DNA of 64,000 nt. Source: Agaricus subrufescens. Lineage: Eukaryota; Basidiomycota; Agaricomycetes; Agaricales; Agaricaceae. Location of the stretch: positions 186,001-250,000 of the forward strand of contig CM057062.1 in assembly GCA_029945375.1 (NCBI GenBank). Reading direction: 5' to 3'. This document shows positions 23,601 to 35,687 of this stretch, in pieces. Numbering within the stretch: the stretch's first letter is position 1; the number at the start of each line of letters is the position of its first letter. The notes below the pieces were generated by a model that did no database searches, had not been told where the DNA came from, and saw only the letters and a program-made list of their open reading frames with translations. A program made the translations under genes and the position numbers.

Positions 23601-24527
23601 AAGGAGAGAAAAAAAGAGCGGAAGGGATTCGAGACCTGGAGGACAAGGGAGAGAATGTTTTGCAGCCTGACAACAGCTCGTGGGACAAATTCACACACCA
23701 TTCAAAACAAGTCAATACATCATCAGCCCATCATTCGTCCATAATAACCTACCGGAGAGCATCAGATGACACTCGTTGTGGTCCTCGTCATCCCCACGAT
23801 TGTATAGAATGACATAATTGGTAGAACTGGAACTCTATGAGGTTCATACACCGAGCCAAAACACAGCTGAGGAAAGTTGTGGCTCCACGTCGCTCTGTCA
23901 CTCTTACGTCTACTCTGCACTTATGATTGGTTTAATGTTACCCCGAGACTATCCTGTCTCCCCTCAATATTCAATGCCCGACGTTTGATCATCAGATGTC
24001 AGTGATCATGACAACGTAGCACCCTGTGGCAAAGATATTTGAAAAATTGTGCGATAAGTGCTAGAAAAGTGCATTATATTTCAGTCATGGTTATATTTAT
24101 ACCGGGAATGCATTGACATTGGGCAATGGGAAGCGCTTCACTTTACAACCGCAAAATACTACCATTCAGAAATATGATTTGTACCTGGCGTCTACTGACC
24201 CAAGTTTTTCAATAATTTGACATCAAAAGGCTTTTCTATACTGCTGCCATGGCCTCAGCCAAAATCAACAGACAAAATACGACAAATATTTTCCCGTTTG
24301 TAACACTGACATTTATTAATCTCGGCTCTACAATCAAGGAAAGTATTTTAGGAGTCGAGTTTAGGAGTAGGACCCGGAAATCGCTTTGATCGAAGATTGC
24401 TACTATAATTGGCTGATCGCATTTCATGAAATACCAAGTGCTCCATGAACTAGCGCTCGAATGTAAAGCCCCGAGAGCCTCTCCTTGCTCAAAACCATAC
24501 CGTACACCAGCTCAAACACACCCCTGA
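23601..24527. other. Divergent promoter region
   Basis: The interval lies between the surface-protein gene (minus) and the F-box gene (plus), so it carries both 5' regions. A minus frame at 24236-24427 has no recognisable product. No further gene is seen. Confidence 0.5.
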
Positions 24528-25850
24528 ATGCTGCCACCCTCGCCGTCTACCACCTGGACTCACCGAATCTCCCGTTCAGCTTCAAATCTATCTCTTCGAC
24601 ATTTCTTACCTGCGTCAATCACACGTAAAGATATGCCAAACAATACCACTGTACCGAACAAGGACACCCACGCATTCCCTCGCTTGCCAACAGAAATATG
24701 GATCAAAGTTGTCAAAATTCTGATTGATGACAATGACCTTGACGCTCGCTCCGCACTCTACGAGCTCTGCCTCGTTTCACGATGTTTCAGATCATTCGCA
24801 CAACCAGCCCTCTTCCACTGTCTTCGAGTCGTTGACAGAAACCTATCTCCACAAGCTTACCGCGCCCTATGTCGATGCGGACAAGGAAAATATCGACACG
24901 TCTTAACTCATGTTCGCGAATTCAAAATCAAAGTCTCAATTCCCGCCCCGCGCATCAAAAAGTTCAGATTATCATCATCACCTCCACCTCATCCGATATC
25001 CCTTCTCCCTTTCATGACTCAACTCACAACGCTTTCCATCTCCGTCTGGATGAACAAAGACCATTTGTTACCCTCCATCCTTCGTCGATCTACCAATAAG
25101 CTTACCCGGCTCTTTTTCGAGTTCGCCGAGGCCTTTCCCACACCTCAAGAAATACTCGCAATCACGGCTTTCATCTCCAAACAGAAAGGCCTCAAGCACC
25201 TCACCTTGACATTTCCCCACCCCATTCTCGTTCCTTTTGGTTCACTACCTCAATTAGAATCAATTGACAGCGATTGGAAGCAGATCTTCAACTTTCTTCC
25301 TGGAAAGACTAATCTGAGGAATATCTGTATCAGAGCCTCAGGTCGTTCAGATCTGATTCAATGGGACTCCCATACAGATACAGCAATCGTCAAGAAAGCA
25401 TTGTCAAATATCCGGTATATTCGTCTGAGCGTCCCCGAACTTATAAGCCTAGAGCTTTGGGAATACGCAAAGAACCTAGAGTTCTTGCGAATCTCAGTCG
25501 GACGTTTGCCAACAGTAAGTTCCCTCCAAAAACAACTCAAACAAGTTTGTAATACTGATCCCTTACCCAAGTTCGATCTCCTCAACATTCTCGTCCGATT
25601 TCCCAACTTGAAAGTCGTAGTCCTGGAGACTCCTTGGCTTGGAGATAATTGCGAAACCGATCGAGAACTCTTCGCTTATCATATCCTATACGAGATAGAT
25701 TCTCTCGAAAGCATCATTTACAATGATCTTGATACGGATGTTTGGACCAAGAAGGTTCTTTGGGAAGGTGAAACGGTTTGTGCGGGCGTACCGGAAATAG
25801 AAGATTTATTTAATCAAAGCCGCAGGTCGGGACATGTTTATTATATATAG
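24528..25850 (+). CDS. F-box protein, single exon
   Basis: An uninterrupted 440-codon frame. After a basic, Ser-rich leader an F-box spans roughly residues 45-95: FPRLPTEIWIKVVKILIDDN, then LYELCLVSRCFRSFAQPALF. This is the LP.EI..KI......L...SLVSR.F pattern that binds Skp1 in SCF ubiquitin ligases. The rest is irregular leucine-rich text (LTTLSISVW, LKHLTLTFPHP, LRNICIRASG, LEFLRISVGRLP, LKVVVLETPWLG) typical of the degenerate LRR-like substrate region of Agaricomycete F-box proteins. There is no signal peptide and no intron, which is unusual next to its neighbours. The first ATG was taken; a second ATG at MPNNTTVPNKD is equally plausible. The substrate cannot be told from sequence. It is unrelated in sequence to the F-box-like family at 33-35, 47-52 and 63 kb. 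Confidence 0.85.
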   Translation: MLPPSPSTTWTHRISRSASNLSLRHFLPASITRKDMPNNTTVPNKDTHAFPRLPTEIWIKVVKILIDDNDLDARSALYELCLVSRCFRSFAQPALFHCLRVVDRNLSPQAYRALCRCGQGKYRHVLTHVREFKIKVSIPAPRIKKFRLSSSPPPHPISLLPFMTQLTTLSISVWMNKDHLLPSILRRSTNKLTRLFFEFAEAFPTPQEILAITAFISKQKGLKHLTLTFPHPILVPFGSLPQLESIDSDWKQIFNFLPGKTNLRNICIRASGRSDLIQWDSHTDTAIVKKALSNIRYIRLSVPELISLELWEYAKNLEFLRISVGRLPTVSSLQKQLKQVCNTDPLPKFDLLNILVRFPNLKVVVLETPWLGDNCETDRELFAYHILYEIDSLESIIYNDLDTDVWTKKVLWEGETVCAGVPEIEDLFNQSRRSGHVYYI

Positions 25851-27118
25851 GTCTCGCTCTCTTTTCTTCCTCTTCTTCGTTTTCATCTCTTTTCGCAACT
25901 GGACTTTCTTATAGCATTATCTCTGACTTATTCGGAGTGATTGCTTGTATACTATGGCTCGAGCAACGGGACATACATCGGAGCAATAGGACGGAAATAA
26001 AAATTGCCATCATTCTCAGTGCTTCAAGGGACTGATACGACCCGGCCGCACGATACACATTGTTTGATAAATCCAAATACTGAAGCTTGAAACCTTCGAT
26101 CGAAACGCATGGTGAATTTAGAAGGACTCAGCTAAAAAAGCGCGGAAAATCCCCCTGTCTGAATTTCAAACACGCGTCCAACCAACTGGTGTTATGTATA
26201 ACATCATGCATCATATCTCTTAATACACAAATGTATATAAAGGTACGTGTATCAAGTATTGGTCTTCAAACTTTCGTTGAGTCTCGTTCGTTTCATTTCG
26301 CGATTTGTTAATCGCTGGTCAAAGTTAAACCCCTGTTTGTCTCGCATCATTACTTGATTTGAGGACGCAGAACTCAGAACTATCACCATAGCAAAGCAAT
26401 GAATGGGACATCGTTAAAATTATACAATCCCCTACGACAGCCTTCAAACTGGTACATTTTTTATAACTCGGGAGTGGCTGATGGGCTGGTCAACTGGTAC
26501 GGTACTCATTATTGATTGGACCCCCCCTGACGATGATAAAGCGCTTCATGATCATCAGGCACATGAAAATATGCCTTTTAATATCTTTACTAATTTAGTA
26601 TTTTCCGGGATTTCTTGGCCTTTGTTTGATTCATTGGAGTTAGATAAGTGTATGAATTTTTATGCCCCGAAGAACGTTTAAACATTGCCTAAAATTTGAC
26701 CCGGATCATGTTCACGCAATATTCTTGAAAGGGTACATTTTCCGGGACTCCTGAGAATGCCTCCATTTGTTGGGAGGCAATAGGGACTTCACGTTGGGGA
26801 GGCTGCAAGTGATCCTCGGGGGTTGTTCTCCTTTCGTATGTGACGCAGGAGACAATTGATGAATACATAAGATTAGATCCAAGATCGACTGGCTGGCGAG
26901 CACATTACCTGTCGTGTTCAAAAGTGAAACTTAGTAGAGTGAATGAGATGCTTAGAGTCGTCTATGCCGCGCTAAATATCGGAAATTCATTTGCTCTTAA
27001 CTGGTTTCTTTGACCGAGATCCTAATAAAGCCTTTAATATATGATATGTAGAAATATAATAAATAATCAAAAGACTCTACGTAATATAATAAAACGTTGT
27101 CCATGCTTGGCCCGTGCA
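25851..27118. other. Intergenic, no gene seen
   Basis: The interval lies between the ends of the F-box gene (plus) and the terpene synthase gene (minus). It contains a CT-rich 3' UTR just after 25850, AT-rich stretches, and short frames (26481-26681) without recognisable product. Confidence 0.5.
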
Positions 27119-28440
27119 TTATACCGACAATGGAATGTTGCGTACATACTGCATCGTAGCTGCGAGCTCTTCCTTACTGAACAAACCCTCTTGGCTCTCC
27201 TTGGGGATGAGTGTCACTATCCGTGTCAATTCAACTTCTCGGCCCTTCTTTCCCCAGTACCTCTCTGATTCATAACTCCATGCATCAGCCCCCCGCACAA
27301 CATAGCCGATGCTATCAATGTACTTTTGTACATTCTCGTCAATCTCTGGGCCCCAAGACGGCAAACTCTTAACTCCTTCTAGGAATACTCTAATTCGCTC
27401 TTGTCCGAATTCTTCTAACCATCGCATAGCCGCGGGCACGCTCAATCCATGTTCTAGGATGATGGAAGAGACAATGTTATGGAAGGCGATTCCGCGAGCA
27501 ACCTCTACTGCATACGAATGCATGTCCTGTAAAAAACAGTCAGGATTGTTCTCGAGAAAAACAAATAGATTACTCACATTGATCAAGCATAAGAGGTCCA
27601 TGGCCGCCAACTCAATACTTTTCATCGTAGGATGTGAGAGCACCTCTTCCGGGAGGTCCAGTCCAAACCCGCAAAGTGCGATGGTTGCCTGTGCACCAAA
27701 GGTCTCCCGGCGGAGTTGTAGGTAGTCATTCACGGGCCTAACACGTTTTGTTTCCCGATCCTCAGCCTCTTGTATCATAGATTTCATGTAGACTTCGAAA
27801 CCGCTAATGAAATGTTCGATACATGCTGCTCCTGGATCGGTGAGAGTGAGAGCGCGTTGCCAAAAGCTAGAATAGACCATCAGATGCTGCTCGATCGGTA
27901 GGAGGAACTATATTTACTCTTGCATGAAAACGCCTAATTTATCACCCGGCGTTCTTTCCTTATATGGGTTCCGGAGTACATCCATCACAACGTCGCAGAC
28001 CTGGGAAGCCACCTCAGGTTCCGCGACGTCGTTGTACTCATCGATCACAAAGTAAGCATTCGCGAGATCGCAGCCTGTGCGGCAGAAATCTGGATCACAT
28101 TTGTTCATATCTATCCACATCGATGATCAACTGAATGAAACTTACCTCTTGAGTGCAATGGAAATACAAGACAACCCAAAAGGCCTTTTGATATCAAAAT
28201 CGGGAGTGTCAGTCTCATAAAACACTTTTTATAGAGGTGATGCTCACCAAATAGCGAACGATTGAATGATCTTTGCGCTTTCTCACTGAAGAGATGGAGT
28301 TCATTTACCCAATCGGCGCTCTCAACGTCCACAGTCCCATAATCGGGATGCAGACGTCGTTCGTATGGCCACTGAGCCATAAAGTCGGGCAACAAGAAGT
28401 TAATGGGTCCGCGAGAGGGTTGATTAAAGGCTTGAACCAT
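27119..28440 (-). CDS. Sesquiterpene synthase (class I terpene cyclase)
   Basis: At least five exons. Exon 1 has INFLLPDFMAQWPYERRLHP and YGTVDVESADWVNE, the usual N-terminus. A short exon reads LLGCLVFPLHSRDMNKC; then FCRTGCDLANAYFVIDEYND carries the D(D/E)xxD metal motif as DEYND (about 28030-28040). Next come a pyrophosphate-sensor region LQLRRETFGAQ and, after splicing of a 51-base intron at about 27580-27530, the NSE metal motif NDMHSYAVE. The C-terminus has the RY pair in ESERYWG. The enzyme should ionise farnesyl diphosphate and cyclise it with three Mg2+ ions. The motifs match basidiomycete sesquiterpene synthases; the product cannot be predicted. The start at MVQAF (28440) is tentative: an upstream ATG with MALNAQI about 100 bases earlier may form a separate first exon. 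No P450 or other tailoring gene is recognisable nearby. Confidence 0.88.
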
Positions 28441-31400
28441 TTGAGTTGACAGTGGGGGAATCGGGGGAATTGTTTTTTTGCTGAAGACCAGTGCAGGAAA
28501 CTTCAGCTGTTTTAAACCCACCTATTTGAGCGTTAAGAGCCATCTGCGAGAGGTGTGTGACATTATTCTATCTGCCTCGGATAATGTCTGAAGCCGGGTG
28601 TGAATTACTTCGATGTTAACTCGATGAGGTTCTATCGCGCCTACCGCATTGCATTATCACTACCGGCGACGTGCTCGGAACTCGGGAGATCGCTTGTGTT
28701 CCACGGGTGACGTCTGAAATCAAAAATAGTCACGAGGAAGCCCATATTGCAGTGTGAAAGGCGGTGATTCTTCCGGCACTTGTCCTTATTTGATTCGACA
28801 TCGAGAATGAATGAATTAATAATGCCGACATGAGTATTTCAGGCTGTACTCCTCAGGCTATCTTTTTTTTGAAAGCACCACCACGATAGATCCGCATGAA
28901 TCTTGACATATAGGACAACCAGCCAGGTAACGGATTCGCAGCGGCCCCAGTATCACGTCTTCCGTTCCCGTATACCTAAACTCCCACGGTAAGTGGAATT
29001 GCGGGCTCGTGACAGTACGTAAACAACACCTTACAGATTTTCTCCCAGACTCAGGGAATGACGAGATTTCCAAGTGGAGTGTGGCGCATCATTGGCCGCT
29101 GCCACCGCTTTCGGGTATGAGGTATTGGCACAAGTTCTAAAGACTATCTTACAATTACGGTCAGGAACGGCTTGAGTGGGTTTCGATCTCTGTACATAAT
29201 CTCATAGAGTTCCTGTTTCAAGGTCGAAGCCTAATTCGTCACAACGTTCCATTCATAACTATGATGTGCCCGATAATCAATATATCCTCAAATGAAGAAA
29301 AGGACGTGAGATACTTCTGGTAGTTTTCCAGTTTGAGAAACAAAAATATTCCTATGAGGCACGATCGCATTCTTCCGTTCATCCTCTTCTTACCTCGTGT
29401 GACACGAAATTAGTGCTTCTGAAGGCTGCGTAGAATGACACCTATTGTTCCCCTTTGGTTTGATCTCAGTAACTCACTAAAGCTCTCTCAGCCCCGATCT
29501 TCATACTCAACTGTAGCTTAGATCAACAGTCGACTTTGATTCACTTGTCTCGTTCCATGGTAGGCGGAGTTCGTAAATATTTCCCATAGATCCTGACACC
29601 TCAGCGAAATGAATAGGTGTCGCAGTCTAAAGTTAAGTACAGTCCAAAATAACTCCACAATCTCGCCGCTAATGGTGTCGTTCGCTGGTTTGCGGTTCAT
29701 ACCATACAGGACATAAATGCCAAAGTTGTGATTAATAGTGAAGTATAGGTTAGATGTAGGAGAGTAAGAAGTGATTTTATTTGCCACTGGTTCCGGCGAT
29801 TTCCAGCTTCAAAGGCTTTGAATAAAACAAGTTCTACGCTAGAGACCGAAAGGATATACTAAATTCCTCTATATCATTCAGCGTGTGCCTCTGCAAGGCT
29901 ACTAATACGGTGAAACAAAAACATTCAGGACCGTGATGCCGCTCTGATGAAGTTAAACTGGCCAGTCTAGCTCCTCGTCAATTCCGGAACATTCAGGACA
30001 TCCGGGAGTAGGAATGTTTATGTTCAATTGGGGTTTGTGTGACCTTAGGTAAAAATCACCAAGTCAGCTGATGCCCTCTCCTCCTTGGATAAACCGCAAA
30101 ACACTGGTACAACCGAGTGTCTTTTTGTCATTAGCGCAGGTTATATGTTGAGAGTATGACAAACAGTGATTTACTCAGGTTGCGACACCGGTAAGGTGAG
30201 GGTGAGACTGAAGATAATGCGGCAATAATCCTCCGATGACTGAATAGTTGTGATGCATGGCAATACAGCGGTTCCCGCAGCTGACAGGGTTCGACTTGAT
30301 ATGTGTTACATGTTACGGGTGACACAACTTCTCGGCATTCCTTTATTTTAGAGTGTTCCGGTTCCATGCTGTGTACGTATTCGGTCTTGTGGCTGCGAAG
30401 GGCAAAAGGAAATTTGACGCTGTTGACAGAGCAAGATCAACCTGGGGTGTAATCTATAAGTATTGCTGCCAGAACAGAGTTTGCCATTAACTCACGGCAT
30501 ACAAGACCCCACTGGACGCAAAGTGATTTGCTGTTTTTGCAATGTTTACTATTGCAGTTCCAATTCTTTTCCATAAAACATGCAACGGAGTAATTATTGA
30601 ATGTAAAACGTCTAAATCAGGCGTTGGCACGGCGGTGATAACTTTTTCCTGGGTCACGATAGCCCTGATATAGGGTCGCTCGTACAACCTTCCAGGGTGG
30701 CACCTCACCACAATATATTCATCAGGATTCAGCATTGTAGGAATGAGAGATAAGAAAAGATTTACGATGATATCAAACTATGTACTCGTTGATCATCGAC
30801 CACGGGTCAACTTTGAGCCATTGCTACCATCGTTCGGCGTAGAGAGAATAGATGGAGCTTTCAAAAATGGTTTGATCGTCAAGTTTGGTTCTGCAGGGTC
30901 TCCCCCACGACTGAGGCCATCACTCGGAATAGCCTGGGAAAGGTTCAAATATAGTAAGCAAGTTAAACTTAGCTCTGGGTAGTCCATCTCATGTTACTCA
31001 TCTCTTCTTCGGCTCCGTGTTGTACTGAACGCTGAGGCTCTACATCATGGCGTCTACCTATCGGATGTAGATGTAGCGACTGACAGTCGGAGGAAAAGGC
31101 AGTGTTTTACTCAGCCGTTGAGCTAGGAAATGATTTCTACGATGAAATCACTTGGGAGGGTGCAGTAGTAAATGGTGACAACACGATAAGCAACGAGTGT
31201 TCTATGCGAGTCTATATAACGCTTTTCGTCTTGCGACCAAATTTATTGCGAGGGTAAAAAACTCGTCCGATATGTCCAATATTCAAGAGCCTATCGCAAA
31301 ACATTTGATCACAATTGATAGATGTAGATGTTGAAAGTTTAGGCAAGTAACAACAAGTACAGGTACAATTCACGGTGGACTGAAGGAATGAAGAGGGCTA

Positions 31401-32224
31401 TCCTACAAAGATCTATCGGGCCACACCAGTATTGCGCTTCTCCATCTGGGCCGCGGCTTGGGTCATTGTATCATTATATCTCCATCATTGTACAAGCGGG
31501 AGACATAAATCCGAGGAACATGGTGATTCCAGGATAACAAGACCGTCCGAGTTCTCAAAGCGCTAGGGCAAACATTGCTAGATGAACGAAGTATCTCTTT
31601 GCTTTCATAACTCACTCTCACTCTAGTCCGCCAAGAACCAAACCTATACGGGCTTCCATCAATCTACTGTGGCCCTTAAGCTACATAAGCTACCGCCTTC
31701 TCGGCGCTGATAGCGGTCGAAGTGGGAAGCCGTTGTTCTTGACAATCTGTAATGCAGTTGAACCGAATAATATGTGTGGGAATTGTTATTCATAAGTTGA
31801 AGGGGTGTTCTCGCACCTGGTGAGTACACTTTTGTCAATGAGGCACATATTCGACAAGTGACAGATCTGATTCGAACAAAACCTGTGTCCATCATTCTCA
31901 GTGGTAGCAGAACAAACTTGGCAGATTTCGACTGCCCTGCTGGCGAGTTCGCATATCGTTCAGCTTCTGCTCAGTGCATCTCCCGGAAAATTCTTATTCC
32001 CAAACCGGCTGATCCCGCGCTGAGTATTCCATCCATCCGCGAACTCAACGGGGAAGACAAGAACCACTATCGGCAATATTTCAGTAAATCAGCCGCCTTT
32101 GATATACAACCCTTAGCTAAAAGCCTCACACACACATTTTTTGTCTACGGCATGGCAATACAGACCGCAGTTGAGGCCTTAGGTCAATTGAATCTCACAC
32201 GCTGCTTAGGGGCTCGCAGAAAGT

Positions 32225-32263
32225 GCGGACAAGCACGCGGACACTATCCCGCGTGCTGTCCGC
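32225..32263. repeat. GC-rich imperfect hairpin
   Basis: GCGGACAAGCACGCGG (32225-32240) is followed after eight bases by CCGCGTGCTGTCCGC (32249-32263), its reverse complement except for one missing base. The symmetry extends outward weakly (GCTTAGG...AAAGT on the left, CTTTATCCTAAAG on the right). The region is much richer in GC than its flanks. Confidence 0.75.
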
Positions 32264-32469
32264 GCCTTTATCCTAAAGGGGCAACAGCCCGTGGTCAGTC
32301 CGCGCCGCCATATAACAACACAGCTTCAGGGGGGGGCCCGTATCTATGTAGGAGTTAATACATCCCAGCAGCAATTTGAAAATAGACTGTATTTTACTTA
32401 ACAATAAGCAATTGACGAGGCAATATGTGTATGAAACCATCCAGTCAAGACTTGAGCAGGAACCTGCGT

Positions 32470-32850
32470 CCTGTCCGTGTCACTTGGGTAGGGACCGCAC
32501 CCATCCACATCTGGTCAGCGTGGAGCCTGCGTCGATTGGTCCGCGCCTCCCGCATCTGCCCTCATGTATCCGCATCTGCCCTTACTTGTCCGCGTCAAAG
32601 TGTAAGCCTCATGTTCCCCTTATTATGACTATGCTTTTTGTATCCAGTAAATATACTCTATTGACTACTGATGTCCTTCACAGATATGTTACTGATAGCT
32701 GCAAATAATTCTGTGGGTTTCCGGCCTGGTATCTTATCATGTGTTGGTGCGTGTTTACCTTTGATCCGCGCCAGGTCCGCGCCGCGACCCGCATTTGTCC
32801 GCATCAGTCCGCGTCCGCGCGCGGGCTCCGCACTTTTGCTGTAGCCCGAA
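32470..32850. repeat. Cluster of degenerate 'TCCGC(G/A)' short repeats
   Basis: Two bursts of a short degenerate motif occur: 32530-32600 (GGTCCGCGCC, CCCGCATCTGCCC, TATCCGCATCTGCCC, TGTCCGCGTC) and 32760-32822 (GATCCGCGCC, AGGTCCGCGCC, TTGTCCGCATC, AGTCCGCGTCCGCGCGCGGG). The spacer between is AT-rich. The motif is shared with the hairpin arms at 32225-32263. It is not a simple tandem repeat, because unit length varies. Confidence 0.7.
32813..32848 (+). repeat. Dispersed GC-rich element, copy 2
   Basis: GTCCGCGCGCGGGCTCCGCA followed by CTTTTGCTGTAGCCC matches the copy at 19555-19590 over about 35 bases. It forms the right end of the TCCGC repeat cluster, which suggests the cluster and the GGGCTCC...GCTGTAGCCC block belong to one element type. 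Confidence 0.65.
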
Positions 32851-33389
32851 TGCAGGGGAGTATGGAACAAACCTGGGACAAACCCCACTCCCTTCCCCCT
32901 CCCCATCAAACACAAGATTCCCCTCAAGGACGATGCTTGAGTTGTGAATAGACTGTCCAATAGATGTTCGAGTATATTCCTCGAACTTCCTCACCTCTCA
33001 GCCAGCCCATACTAGTGGGATGACTACGACAGACTTAGGAAGTAGAACACACGGTCGAGAGTCCTTCACTTCGGAAGATCATTTAGTACCCCCGGGACAA
33101 TCGTGATTATCAGGGAGGCTCTGCGAACAAGTATTTCGACGGAGAACAGTTTTTGTGGCTTTCGTCAATCGTGAATCACATTCCAGACTCTGTAAAAGAC
33201 CACCTCTTGTCATCCTCGTATTTGCGGCAACCCCCTGTTGTAAAAGAGAATAGAAACTAAGGTGAATGACGACTCATATGATGAAGGAAAATGGATTTCG
33301 ATAACTTCAGTATGTAACTACAGGTACAGGATGTCCACAACGTGGGGCGGTGGAGGATGACCAGGAAAGAATATTTACACAGATACATT

Positions 33390-34975
33390 CTAATCCATAC
33401 TTGGATCTGAATCTGGACATACATCTGCAACATTGTACAATGGAAGAGAAAAGTCTTGCAAAATAAGATTATCTTTAGGAATCGAAACCAGGAGACCTGA
33501 TTCCCCGTCAAAGGAATGGAAACGATCAAGGCTTTGCAGAACACTATCTAAGTTGGAGTCAAGCTTTACACTGTTGTCGTAGACTTCCCTTGTTTGCCCC
33601 CACGAGTAGCCAAACCGACACAGTTTTGGCCCCGATCTACAATAACCTTTATTTAAGCTCAAACCGTAAAACACGCCGTCGTATTGTCGCTGATAAAGGT
33701 CAAAATTGGAAAGTTTTTCCAAGGTAGGTTTGTTGGCAGGGAAGGCCGGAATAGTAAGTCCGAAGATGCCGTCGAGCGTTGCAATGGCCTGGCGATAGTT
33801 CCTTCCATCAAAATGTAGACTTGATATCTCATTTCCGTTGTATTGACAACGAAAACGAAGTGACCATAATTTGGTTGCATGGGACACAACACTCCAATAT
33901 GCACCGGCCTGAGAAGATCCTGGCTGTAGGGCATACAAACGGACTTTGTGGTTGTCCCCAGAATACTTTGCGTAGACAAGAATTTTATCCCTGCCCATAA
34001 CGTATATACTGGTCTGAAGGATGATGCTTAGTGACGTTGCGTTAGGACACCGAATTACGTACGATAACGGAGTTTTTCTTCGGGAATAGCAAGGTACACC
34101 GAACTAGGTGTGTTTCTGTGCAATCATTCCACCAGTACACATCTAATCTCGATTTTATATACCGCGCAGCCATGTATTCATTAAAGGAGATGCGAGGACC
34201 TATAGCATCGTACGGCAGCGGCACAGCCTTTAGACGCTTAGCTTCAAGAGTTCCATCTTCTCGCGGTTTGACATCCCAGATGTAAAGGAACTCGCGTGAA
34301 TTTCCATTTTGAAAACTGTCCACTTGAAGTCCTGTCGGTAAGCTCTTCATGAGCACGGTGAATAAAAGACTCACAATCACATCCAACAAGCGCAATGATA
34401 AAACCAGACAAAGGATCCCCGTGCTCCACGGCAAAATCAATTTTAACGATCGAACAGGTCCATCCGAGAAGCTTGCGAACTCCTTCAGCCGGTGCAAGAA
34501 CACAAGGTTCGGGGTCCTTGGAGTCAAGATCCCAGTAATACACGGTACATTTCTTGGCGCCACCAAACACCCATCGCCCCCCCGGAGCAATCTTGACGGT
34601 CAATAATGGAGAAGGTGGATATTTTAAGCGCTTCATAGATGGATAGACCTCTTTTGACAATGACCAGATGTAATTTGTGATGACAGGTTTTTCAAAACGC
34701 TGACGAAGTTGGCCGGTAGTGAGAGAAAAAAGGGATCGGAGCCTAGAAAAACAGCTATAGGGGTTTTCTGCCAGATATTGTGTGGCAAGGCCGAGCCACA
34801 CGGCATGGGCGTTGAGAGCGGCGTCAAGATCCTCGCGCTTCAAGGTCTGAATGAAATATTACTAACATAACATCACAAAGAGCGTCGAAATCACCTGGCG
34901 AAGCGAAGTAATATCTTTGTATGAAAGATAAGAAGCGATTTTGGACAGGAGTTCGGAAGGCAAGGTCTCGAGCAT
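33390..34975 (-). CDS. F-box-like protein with WD-like C-terminal region, paralogue D
   Basis: Exon 1 begins MLETLPSELLSKIASYLSYK (34975 downward), an F-box-like Skp1-binding start. After an intron it continues TLKREDLDAALNAHAVWLGL, SLTTGQLRQRFEKPV, EVYPSMKRLKYPPSP, then KIAPGGRWVFGGAKKCTVYY and WDLDSKDPEPCVLAP. The GGRWVFGG...YYWD pattern is like a beta-propeller blade. Exon 3 carries REFLYIWDVKPREDGTLEAK and SRLDVYWWNDCTETHLVRCT. Exon 4 (33998-33390) starts near VMGRDKILVYAKYSGDNHKV and ends VADVCPDSDPSMD. All splice junctions keep frame, so this copy looks intact. It shares exon structure with the genes at 47.1, 49.0, 50.7 and 63.3 kb but is the only one on the minus strand. An SCF substrate-receptor role is inferred from the F-box-like start only. 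Confidence 0.75.
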
Positions 34976-35687
34976 GACGGTGATGGGTGAAGCGACAAAC
35001 TACCGCAGGACTCACTTAATCCGTAAGTGCGTTCTGAACCTTAAGGAGTTTCGGACTCTGAAATAATTTCATTCAGCGGAGGCGATGAGGGACAAATGCT
35101 GAGTTACCCCTCATTCTATACCATATATATCGTTGTCTCGCCACAGCCTGGGCAGGATGGATGTCACATATCATGTATTAGTGTGTGAATTACCCTTAGC
35201 TGAACTTTAGAGCGGCTTAGAAATATAGAAGGGGGGAAAGGGGGCCTTGCTAGATTTAAAGTCGAGAAAGCTGTCCGAGGTGTCAAGATCAGCTGATACG
35301 AACTACAAATGGGCTTGTCCGATAAATATCTTTCCAAGTATTCTATGAATTTAGGATTTATTCAACATAATATTCTCAGTGCTGGTGTTCATAGTACAAG
35401 AAGACCTATGGCACACCTTGACTGCCCCGCTGCTGAACGCTGAGCTCGCACATCATGAACGCTACTATTACTGACTGTAGGTCGGTTGTCTCGAAACGTA
35501 CCGAATCCCAACCCGTAGCTTAATATAATCATTAAACCCAATATTGAATTTGCGAGATAACCCTCGAGAATTTCCATTAATGTCCATAATGTTACAAGTA
35601 TATGGGCAAAACAGGTCCGTCTGGATCCACACAGAGATCATAGAATGTCCTTCAAAAAAGAACACAGCACTCATATACAACGGCACA
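34976..35687. other. Intergenic, no gene seen
   Basis: Upstream region of the paralogue D gene and downstream region of the two-span membrane-protein gene. Short frames at 35389-35686 are not recognisable. Confidence 0.5.

Larger units (their letters stand above)
28560..33389. other. Gene-poor interval with GC-rich repeats near its right end
   Basis: Almost 5 kb without a recognised gene. Short frames exist (minus 28858-29073, 29518-29787, 30131-30367, 30487-30735; plus 30743-30982, 31858-32358), but I could not assemble any into a known family. The plus frame at 31858-32358 (166 codons) looks coding-like at first (FDCPAGEFAYRSASAQC) but runs into the GC-rich hairpin and repeats, so it may be a relic. 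Repeats at 32.2-32.85 kb are listed separately. Confidence 0.45.

Noticed and set aside
27530..27582. Reading the terpene synthase without splicing, giving QDMHSYAVE as a mutated NSE motif
   Set aside because: GTGAGT...TTTTTTACAG is a good intron, and its removal restores the canonical NDMHSYAVE.
32225..32263. Hairpin as a rho-independent type terminator or CRISPR repeat
   Set aside because: The genome is eukaryotic, no T-run follows, and there is no regular spacer array.
31858..32358. 166-codon plus frame
   Set aside because: Its last third is made of the GC-rich hairpin and repeat sequence, and the start has no known homologue that I recognise, so it is not called as a gene.
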